64,000 nt of DNA from Argopecten irradians (taxonomy: Eukaryota; Mollusca; Bivalvia; Pectinida; Pectinidae): assembly GCF_041381155.1 (NCBI RefSeq), contig NC_091134.1, forward strand, positions 41,995,338 to 42,059,337, read 5' to 3'. Shown one piece after another: positions 40,101-52,100 of this stretch. The number at the start of each line of letters is the position of its first letter. Within the stretch, counting starts at the first letter, position 1. Under the pieces are notes generated by a model that saw nothing but the letters and a program-made list of their open reading frames with translations, ran no database searches and had not been told where the DNA came from. The position numbers and the translations under genes are program-made.

Positions 40101-43100
40101 TATATCACAGACATAATACTGTTGTATATTTTGAAAAGGTACAGGATAATATATCTACTCTCTAGTTTACATGCGCTTTTTTCGTAAGATAATATTTGAT
40201 CAACTGAATCAGAGTGCTTCCATGCATTTTTTCAAAACAGGAAATACATGTGTAAGCTTTCATGCATCATCTAAATACGGTAGTTATGTCTTATCGTACA
40301 TGTATACAGTAAATAGATGTCTTGTTTTACCGAACACAATATTCATGAAATATACTGACTTGTACAAATGGAACGAAAAGCACGGGTCGGTTGATGGAGA
40401 GATGAAAATATTTCTGTATCAGTATTTTTATACTAAAGAATTACTCGGCAAAATTTGAATATCTTAATTATGCATCTTCCTTAAAACACATAGATGTATA
40501 TTAAGTGTCAAATATTCCCAGTTTAACGGAGTTGAACAGAAAGTGTTTTAATCACTTGATTGTTATGAAATCTCATTTTATTCAATACAAGATCTTATCG
40601 GCGTATATCAGTCCGTTTGTATGAGTTATGTAATTTGCTTCTCAAAAGATACATGTACATGTAGCTTCATATTATTTTAGCCTAGCCAAATTAAAAGATC
40701 TGACAACATTATTTTTCTAGTTTGTCGAAGCTAGGTCCTACACCTACCGTACAAACTTTGATTTTCACCCGGTATCAAGCTTTCGACAAACCGAACTAAG
40801 TACAATATCGACAAATACGCCGTTTATCGACTATACTATCCTGATGTTAACGTTAAAAGATAAGGTATCGTTAGATGGATAACATATAGATCGCTACTCT
40901 TCATAATCTTAGTCACAAAAGAGTTTTTCATGCGTAGTTCCGGATGCACTCTTCGACCCGAGGAGGTCCGATCGAACGGCGCATTCGATCACTGTTCGGA
41001 ACGTCCTTAAACGGGGTTCAAAGGTAAATATCTCTGTTCTGAGTCTACTATATGGCCTAGTGGCTTACCTAGATGGACGTAGGGCGTTAATATGGTACAT
41101 GTTTCCATCATTGAATTGTCGTCAAATGCGAATAATTTTAGGATCTAATGTTTTTTTCTTCTTCCTAAAGTCTCTCATGACATCGCCACATTCTTGGCCC
41201 TGAGTTAAGAATATGAGGTAGGCTCTGTTTCTGTCCCCTGGCTGAGACACATCATAGTCTGTAAAAGTGGTAAAAGTCCCTGTTCTTGCTTAGCACTAAG
41301 CATTAGTGAAGCGAAAACGACGGCCATTGCTGTTGTCAGTATGTTTTCGGGTTAGATATGTTTTTCTTTGTCTTTAGGCTGTATGCTTATAAATCTCAGT
41401 CTACCAAATATACAAATATTCATACATAGACAATTAATGGCATATATTGCAAACAGAGATGGTCATTTCACAATGACTTCTAGCTATTATACCGCTAAAA
41501 GATCTAAATTAAGATCTGGAAGATATTATCGAAATAGGTTTTTTTTATTGACGGCAATGGATGAAATATATGTCACAGTTTCTTGGTTTCGGTATGCTGT
41601 CTATCGACTTCCCGAATCAATTGACCAGGTATGAGATTCCGGTGCCATATGGAAAAGAAAATATAGCCCGAACAATTTGTTTTTTAATCTGCAAGAGGTC
41701 AAAATAGGTCACATTTGATTTATTACTATGTTAAATTGCACAAGGTCAAAAAAGGTCACAATACTTTGGTTTTGGTATGTTACAAACACTCTTTCCAAGG
41801 TGAAACCTTACATCTCATCATAAGTACTAAAATATTTTATAGTATTGGAGGTAAAGTCAAGATATGACCACGTACAATTGTACGCAAAGAAGAAAAATCG
41901 AGTGGTGAAAGGACAAACTGACGGAACAACACGACATAAAACTGTACCTTTGCCACTTGTTCGAGACCGAGGAATTTAAAAAAACAACATCACTAAATAG
42001 GTTTTATTCATGAATAATTCAAGATGAAATTATATAGTCGTTCTGTGCTCACTCTATGGATATCATTTTGGGCATTTTGCTAATACAAGACACTAATTGC
42101 TAAAATAAAAATAGTCATTTTAGCATTTTTTTCCTTAGCCATTTTTTTTTACTGAAGAAAGAGAATAAATTTGTAGTTTCATTTTTTTTTCATTCTAAAT
42201 GCCTGAGCTATCAAATCCATATGATTCAAAATGGAATTTAAGTTCCTAAACATTTGTCATTCGAAGTGTTACACTGAAAAAATAATAGCCTGGTTATGGC
42301 CTTGAAGAATAGGGAGGGATATGTGAAAGATTATATGAAAATATCATGTTCTTTTATTATTCGCTTAGTTTACTTTTAGAAATTTAAAGCATTGCAAATT
42401 TTGCCCTATGCGCTATTGTAGATATCGTAATTTTTAAAAGACAAAAAGTGACTTTGTTTGGGCACTAGGTGTGTTCTGCTAAAAATATTTCTTTTTTTTT
42501 GTTAAAGATAAAAGAAAGGTTTTAGCAACTTTTCCTAAGGCGTTTTTTTATATAGAGTTACCAGTGTCATTAACACATCTAATTATAAAATGATGGCCAT
42601 ATTGAAAAACCAATGTGTCTGGAAGGAAGCCTTTTTTTACATTCAATAACTTTCATAAAAGCATTGACACAAAAATTAGGATTCTACGTCAGTTAAGATT
42701 TAAAATATTACACTTTAAATATTTCTGCGGCGGCTATTTTGAAAAAAAAAGAAGACGACAAGGTTGCTGATACCTTTACCAATTATTAAAATTATCAAAG
42801 TTCCATGTGCTGTAACTTGGCGAGAATTTTGGAATGTTATTTTTTCTTATTAATCTATTGAAAACCATAAGGTTTGATTAATTAGGCCGTAAAAAGCATT
42901 CAAATGGCCTCAGATGCCTTAAAGGATTTGTGCAGTCAAAAATGATAATTTCAGTTGATGCTGGAAATGGCTTTATTAGCACGTGTAGAAACCTCTCCGT
43001 GCCGCGCGCGACCGAAATAACCCATAAGAAGTCGATATCGAGGTCCAAAATTCTGGCCGCCCGATTATGCATATTTTCTAGCTCTAAACCGTGTGACGTC

Positions 43101-46100
43101 ACAATAGTCCGGGGTTTATAGCTGTGCTATAACTGGTGTGCTATCACTTACATCGACGGTCACAGGAAAAGCCGATCAACGATTTTTTATGATTACTTTT
43201 GAGTGAAATTAATCGTATAATAACTTTTGCTCGAATGTAAATAACTAAAAGAGTGAAAATCGATGTTTCAAATACTCTAATTTATGCTCTAATAGCAGGT
43301 ATCTTCATGTAATTATGAAAGAAAATCCACACAGAAATGAAAGTTTCGGATTTTTTGTCGAGGAGTTCAGCAACGAATAAGCTTTAATTAGATAATATTT
43401 TCCTATTGTCTGTATCTTTAATACATTGTGAATTACAAAGTTTGTGACTGTAAAATGAAATTTTACGTAACAATTTAAGAAATCCTTGATTAAAGTATTG
43501 ACGTACGTACACACCGATGATTGATCATTACAAACATTGTGTTGTGTGTTGTTAACCGAAGAAATTGAGATACATTTATTACAATACCGTAAAACGTTTC
43601 AACATATGGTAGAAAGAATTTATTTTTGATATTATAAAAAGATCTAAATATTGAGATATTAAACAAAACAAACTATTTTTTCAGACCGTGCGGTCGCTTT
43701 CAATTTTAATCGATATACGTGTAGATACTCCGATATAGTTATATAATTAGCCATGCCTTTAGTTTGATGGTTATGTAATACCTGGACCAGGATGTTGTTT
43801 ACCTGTACACAACGCCATTCATCGAACTCACCTGTAATTACCTGGCCGCGGGCAATTTGCTATTCGGTGGACTATATCGGGTATTTGCTATTGTCTTGCT
43901 GTCAATCAGGTTAGGACATCTGTTAATTGGATTGTGATTTGAATTATGGAAACCCCGTACATCTATGCTCTAGGTTTTTTATTGTCACCTCCATTTTTAA
44001 AATGAAGATGTAAAAGCAAATGGAAATAAAATATCCCTGATCATACCTAGGATATATATATGTCGTCCACAGGTAAAACAATAATGGAAGTTGACTTATT
44101 CAGAAACAAAAATGGTTCTAAGAACTATTTCAACTAAAGATTAAACTTTAAACATTATTCCAGTCTAATACTGTAATTACGGAATCGTAGCATATCTATA
44201 TAGCAATCTACCGTAATTTCTAAGGTATTAGTAAAACTTCTAAGCATGTATTTTCAGCGTTTCGAATCTACATGTATAGTCATACAAGAAGGGTTACAGC
44301 ATTACCACACTAATTATATATAAATATACTTATTTTAATATCACTTAGTATATTTTTGAAAAGGTACAAGATATTTATATCTATTTATGATGCCGGTATA
44401 CAAGTAATTTCATTTTTCATTTGAACACTATATGTGGTTACGTTTTGGATTATACGATAAATGTTCATATATCATACTATTAAATTTCGGTATGATATAC
44501 AAAAGGATCGACAATGAATATACTATTTTAAGGATTTAGTATGATTTTGAAATAATGAATTTAAATCTACACTTATACTGTTATTAAGAAACATATATCA
44601 GAAATATCATTGATGTATTTCTGCTTTTTAGTAAACGTTAAAGTTTCAAAGGCAACAATATAGATATACATATTATTTTCGGTATAAGTTCGGTACTGTT
44701 ACTCCAATATCACATAACTGATAACCGTCCAAATTTTATTTTTACTCAAAACTGTGCCGTGTTTGCATCGTTGTGGCAGAAGTTTGAAATAAAAACATGG
44801 ATTCTAGATATATTCATGCTAAATTTTGGGATTTTACTCGTAAAAAGATAGCGTTACATTATACTGTTTTTTATTACACAGAAATTTACATAATATGCTA
44901 TCTAAATCTCAGTCCAGACTGATCCGAACATCATATTGATATCGCTATCGAATTGGACTAATTATCTAATCTAAAGTTAGATATATTCTTGTTTGAATGT
45001 TTGAAATGGTGTAAATGGAATGTTTTGAAACTGAAAATATCTTAATCATAAAGCTAGAATAACCATTTACTCGAAAAACTCAAATTGTAGATCTAACGTA
45101 TACGTGTATGTGCTGTATAGATGTATAGTACTAGGCTTACCGTGTGTAGCCGCGGACTACTGTGACATCACAAAACCACGTGACCGCATAGCTCATTATC
45201 TCTGAACCGTAGTCGACACTACCGTAAATCACGACCAAAACCAACCGATAGCGCTAAAAGCTAGGCGATTCGTTGGGTGGGACTTAATTTTTCATTCATC
45301 CAAAGCAATATCCTGACGTATTATCAAAAAACAAATTTTGGCTGCACAAATCCTTTAAAAGCGTTAGTTTCAACACAGATATTATGTACTGTAAATTATT
45401 GTTTTATGCCTTATGTATGTTTAGATAGAAACTTTCCTGAAGAAATCACGTTATAATTACTGGTTACACTGTAAAAATGTGAAATGAAATTGTAGACCAC
45501 AATTTGACTTGATGGTCTGACCGTATGTACTCATTTCGCTTCACTATATATTTACATATAATGAGTTTTGGCAGTATACTGCTAAATATCATTTTCTGCT
45601 CTTATTTGTATTTTAAAATAAAAACCAATGCATTGAAAGTGTTGTAATTTTCAAAATGTTAGTAACTTTTGTTGACGAATAACATATTTAAAGCTCATTG
45701 ATTTGAGGGTGTGACAAATACGGCATTTACATAACTTTAACTTTTATTTGTGCATTCGGCAGCCTTACAAATAAGAAATGGACGCAAAAATAGGATTTTA
45801 CATCAATTATTTTTTAGAATTTAATCATAAACGACACGTCGGACATTTTGAATAACAAAATGGCTGACAACAATTTTTACCAATTACTGACGTATATGCA
45901 TTAAGTAACCCTAAATATGTGAGATTTGGACAAAAATTAGGATTCTTATCAATAAGTTATCAAAATATTAGAATTTAAACACATTTTGAAAACCAAGATG
46001 ACCAACAAAAATGTGTTCTTCAACGCTTAAAAATAAAAGTATTCATTATTTATTTTTGTAGTATGTTCCATTCTTCCATGCAACTTCATGTATAAAAGAT

Positions 46101-49100
46101 GGCAAACAGACACTCGATATTCTGCCTACGGACCTAGATAGCTACACCTATAATGTGGACATCTTGGACCCTTACACCAACTACACCGTTAGTGTACTGG
46201 CCGTAAATGCAGCAGGGGACGGTCACCCCAACACAACGTACGTCATAACAGATCAGGAAGGTGAGTCCTGTATTAAGTTGTAATTGTACAGGTGATGGTC
46301 ACCCACAAGACGACCTGCGTCATAACGGACCATGAAGGTGAGTCCTTACACAGTTATGATACAAGACCAAGTCAACCCCACATAACTTATTTCATGACAA
46401 TTTAGAAGGTGACACTTGCATTATGTGATGGTGCCAGTCCCCCTTGCCATGCACATCCCATCCCATTACAAAAATGAATCGTTAGGATTTAGCCTTAAGA
46501 TAGAATGGACTAATAAATAACTCATTGAGAGTTCACTCGTCAAACATTATGATAACGGTGCATAACACGTTTTGTCACATAATCCGTCTGATATCCAGTG
46601 ATTTCGCCCTTGTTCTATTTTTGTATATGTCACTAGTGCAATATGACTTGGAAAGTTTTTTATTAGTTGGAAAATTAATTGTTTCGTCATGACGGAAACA
46701 ATAAAATGACATCAATATTTCGAGACGTCGGCGAGATTCTACGCTAAGTCTCACAAAAATAAAAAAAAATAAACTTATTTTACTCGTTTTATACATCTTA
46801 AATAAAATGAACACTTATTTTAGATCCTATATCTATGATCTAGCTCTGTCATAATGTTAATTTTACCTGATATTTTGAGAGACAGATAGATAAAACGTGT
46901 TTAAATCAAATATATCAATATTTACATTTTTACACTTCCAAATATCCCGCTCACACTGACAGCTGCTGTTGAGAGTAGTACAGAAATACGTGTAAGCTGG
47001 ACCATTGGTGGTCCGATGCCTGGACCTACCACCTACACTCTGTATATAATAGCTGCATCTCCAGAAACTGGTCGGACGGAAAACGTCACTGGTGAGATAT
47101 TAGTGTAACAGAGACTCAAGAAGCCTTAAAGGGATACTTAAAGCTGAATAGCTAAACGACTAGAAACGTGTATGTTGTATGTTTACATCACATAGGACAA
47201 AACTACCGGTTTGTATATATAGAGATTGTGCGACTTGAGTTTTGAATTTCTTGAGCTATTTTAATATATAAATGATGCAAAGTTCATGATCTAACGATTT
47301 GAATAGCATATTCGTAATCGGCTCTATGCTCTAGAAATGATACGAATGTGTTATATAAACGGTTATATAACAGTTTTCAGATATGTTTATTTTCTATTCA
47401 TTTGTTGATTCAGGGTTCTCAACTACCACATTCTTGGTGACGAGACTAGAGGAATATAGGACTAACACCTTTAATCTGTCAGCCAGCACAATAAAGGGGA
47501 CAGCAGTATACCAACATGTGCTTCCATCTGCATCGACAAATGCTGCAGGTGATATAAACTTTTTGACCACCCGTGTTGCATTTATCAGGAATGCCATCTC
47601 TCCCGTGTTTGACTGGAGTCTCTCGATTTTTATTGTTTGTCTCACAAAGACGTGTCTTAAGCAACATGATCACGATATTTTCAAGATGCTCTCCGACATT
47701 CTCACGTCAGTATATGTGTAATCTAGCTATATTGGTCTTTTTAATCGTTAATTAACAAAATGTCCTTAAATATCATAAATATTACATAACTAAAATCGAC
47801 ATTGCTTTCTTTGTCAGTGTAATAAGTATAATATCATATGATATTTCACGTCGAAAAATGACGCCGTGTAAAATCCCCCTTTGACCTGGCTTATGTCATC
47901 TCTAGTGGAGGTTGGTAACCCTGCATCGATTATATTTATGGTAACAAGAATACTAAAATATCAAGACGACATTGCACTGAATGTAACGAAGACCTTCCTT
48001 CGTCAAGTTCTACTCATTATCATTTCATACCAGTTCCACTTACCACAGATATTGTGTATTACCTGTGCTCTCAGTACTGATCTCACCGTAGATTTTGTTC
48101 TCCTAATACTAGGTGAACACTCTGCCTTGTTAACTCAGTAAACCTTTTTGAATTAACTGTGTTGAAGGGACCAACACATAATATGACATTTATTGTGACA
48201 TCGAGTTCTATATTTAGTCTGTTCTTATTTATCTATTCAGGTTTTTTTGTCTTCTTTTCTTAACATATTTACTCAAGCTTACAATGCTTTTATTCCGTTT
48301 CCGTTGGTATTTTCGTTCATCCTCATCTTAAACATTATATTAATCCATAAGATAGTCCATTTGAATGTTTCAGCTCCTGGTCCAGTAATGAACTTAACAG
48401 TAGCTCGTCCTGACGGGCCCATCTTCACAACAGTAAGAGTAACCTGGGAACTCCCGTCGATATTGCAGCGAAACAGCGAAATCGTCAAGTTCATGTTATC
48501 ACACAATGCTACAGGAGGAGTAAGCTAGTTATATATGACTATTTCTATTAAACTGAACTTCATATCAGCTTCTCAACGTAATACTAACATGCATGATTGT
48601 TCATAAAAAACAGACTATCGTTATTATTTCAGATTAATAAATCATTAAAATAAATATTAAATATTGTACTTACACAAGGTCAGGGAAGGACGACTTTTAT
48701 TTTGTCATTTTACTATTAGCTGTCTGTTATTGTCAAATTGGATATGATTTAAATAGCTGATTTCTTTTTCAGAACTTAAATTATCAGTATCCCCCCGAAG
48801 AGATAAACGTAAACATCAATATAAAGACAGTAACTCGTAATCTAGAGGTGATACCTGAGAACACTTACTACATCGAGGTAAATAGTAGTAATTTCCGTGA
48901 TACTTAGACAATATATATATTGAGGTAATAGGATTGACCACACACATCGGGACTGTCCATCAGGAATACACACATCGGGAATAATTCCCGGTTAAACGTG
49001 CACGATTGAAGTGGTGCAAGATTGAACATCACCAATGGCGTTAAAATAGCATTGCAAAGGACAAAGACAGCAGTGTTGTATGGAAACAAATATTGCGTTT

Positions 49101-52100
49101 TTCTATTGAAATGTATGTCAGAATGCATACATATGTAACTGAAATTAGTAAATTTGTCTAGATAATTCTACTATGTTTGACGGGTTTTGAGAGATACATG
49201 TATACTAACATAATTACATTAAACTATTTAACTATTCATGTGTTTTGTTGAAGAAATGCACCTTACCGGATTTGTTTAGAGATGGCTGATATAGGCTTTG
49301 TCTGATGCTATTTTTTTGCTTTTTGCATTAAAATTTGTTTACATTAAAGTTATTGAAATTTATAGACATTGTTAGGACCCCGCATCAAGATGCAAGTGTC
49401 CTATCGTAATCAGGTTGTCCTTTTGTCTTTTTATTGCTTTTATATATATACTTTGAGTAATTTAATTTGTTTTTCAGGTGTACGCTATAGGCACTGATTC
49501 GACTCTTCGACAATATATAGGACAAAAAAGCACGAAAATATACATAGCACCTGCTGGAGGTAACATAATGAAGTGACAAGCCAATGCAATTATCCATATC
49601 TCACAAAATATACTACCATATTTTTTTCATTATGATTGTCAAGACCTCGATGAATATTGACACAAGGCACAACATCACAAACTCTAATTCATAATCGTAT
49701 TTATATGTCCTAGAATATCGTGTTTGATTCATTTATATACAGAAAAATGTATCATAATAATAAAAATATATTTATATAATATTTTGCTATCGTAACAATT
49801 GAACTATAAAACATGCCTGACAACATTACAAAAGGACTAAACGCGTACAAGTAAGGATGTAAGATTTTGTCTCGTAGATGAGATGAGGATATGGTCACCA
49901 TATTTGTTCTACCAAATCTTCAAGTCGGCATCTAGCGGTTAATACAAATTTAAAGCAAAACTACGTACTGCATTCCATTTTCAGCTCCTGACCCCCCTGA
50001 AGTACTTACCTGTAAGGCTTCTACTGATACAACCATCACCCTGACCTGGGCGGCTCCACACCAGCGAAATGATGACCCCATACAATACTATGTCGTCAAC
50101 AGTGTTACAACTGGTGTTATGTTTTCCACGACATCTAACATGACAGAGTACACAGTTGACTATGGCCTTCAGCCGGGTAAAATAAATTATGTTACGTATA
50201 GCTTTTTTATTTCTTATTGCATATTGTGAGTATTAATAGCAGGTATTGATTATCACGTCATGTGTTTAAATCATCACGTCATGTGTTTGTGGGTGTAACG
50301 TCATATTTTTCTAAGAAAATGACGTGAGATTCTCTCATAAAATATTGACGTCAAAATCGATACCTTCCCACAAGGAAGATCATTAAGTGCAAATAGTAAT
50401 CTGTGTTGATCACTGAATGACATAGTCAGTTCAGTTAAACCATCATTGTTTTAGGCAATTTTTTAAATGAACAAACGTGGGGTGCCAAATTGAACCAATT
50501 TTGTTAAAGATGCGACCCGATTTTGTTGTTCAAAATATCTGATACTTTGAAATTTGAGTTTCGCGAATTATCCTTAGAATAGCTTATTTACAAGTATTTT
50601 TCCGAAAATGAATCTTTTCATGAAGAAAATGTATTGATGAGTATCATCGTCTATACAGTTTAAATTTAAATGATACTTTAGATACATTTTTGAGATCGAC
50701 ATCCAATTGCGCATGCACATGAGGAATTATCTTGTATAAATAACTTTCAAAAGTATGACACTAGTAAAAAAAAAAAAAAAGAAATGTTGTGTAGCTGAGA
50801 TTGCTGTTTTTGTTTTTACAGCAACAGCATATGTATTCAGTGTGGCGTCTGTCAATGAAGCAGTGAAATCTGTCAACCAACGGACATACAGCTCACAAAT
50901 AGGTTGTACAACCAAAGCTACGAGTAAGTCAGGGTTAGAAAATATATCTAAATTAAAGAATGCATATCGGCTAACGACATAAATGATTCAGCCGGAATTA
51001 TGCTAAAACAAGTGTATGTGTATGGTTATGATTTTTGATATTTTATTTGATACTCAGTCTGGTTCCGTTTTTCTCAAGAAAAAAAAATGACAGTTGATGC
51101 ATCTGCTCATCAGCACATGTAATGGAGAAAAGCTAACACTAATGTGATTAAAGGTAATAATAAATTAAATAAATGTGGCCCCATTTCCTGAACATACACA
51201 AACATATATCCTAACGAATAATACTTTTCGAACCATCATTGGGTACAAAGTTAATATATCGTTCCCATACGGTATCACTTACCCACATGAAACAAATAGC
51301 ATTGTACCAACGCCAAGCACTAAACAACACAAGGCCCTAAACTACAAAAAGTACTATTTGATTACACGATAAAACATTGACAAATAATCGATTAAAAAGT
51401 AAGAATTAAAAATGTAATTGCAAGTATAAATTGCCCGGTTTAAAAAAATGGAATGGAACTGTGTGGTTTTTTGGAGCAAAATTTAAAGGCTCCTTAAAAA
51501 CATGATATAAGAAACTACATATCGATGACTTAAGATGATGTAATAACACCAAACATATGCAAATTTTCTACATAATATATGATAACTGTGGAGATTCGTT
51601 TCGCTGTTTTTCCCTCTTCCACAGTAATATTCAACTACCGCGCGGCATTTAGGACGACGGCGGGAAACATAAGACGACAAGCGTTATGAAAATTAATATT
51701 TTATCTATTTTAATTAATTTTTTCAGAAGATGTTGATGAGTGTAGTATTAATGATAAGTTAGTAATTTTTGCGACTCTTCAAAATTATCGATCTCGTTTT
51801 ACATTCCCATTTTAAAACTTAAAAGCCGTTTCGGGAAGGTAGTGGGCTTTTCAGATGCATCAGCCAGAAATATTTTTTATGGAGGTTGTACACTGAAATA
51901 TTACGGGATATAAAATTTAACAAGACGATATTTATTCACCTTTAATAAGTAATTTTCTCTTCTTATCCAGCGACGGAAAATGAGGCAAGTAGTCTGTTTA
52001 TACCAGGAGTAGTTATGATGATTGCTGCTGTCTTCACTATTTTGTTAGGTGCTGGACTATGGATTGCATTCAGACGTAAGTATATTTTTCTGAATGTCAC

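Larger units (their letters stand above)
40032..44118 (+). repeat. ~4.06-kb intronic tandem duplication, copy 2
   Basis: Direct repeat of 35971-40031. It ends near aaaaatggttc at 44118, after which the sequence is unique. It includes a second gtaggctctgtttctgtccc copy (41217) and a tgacgtca site (43094). Either a recent tandem duplication or two haplotypes joined by the assembly. Confidence 0.92.
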
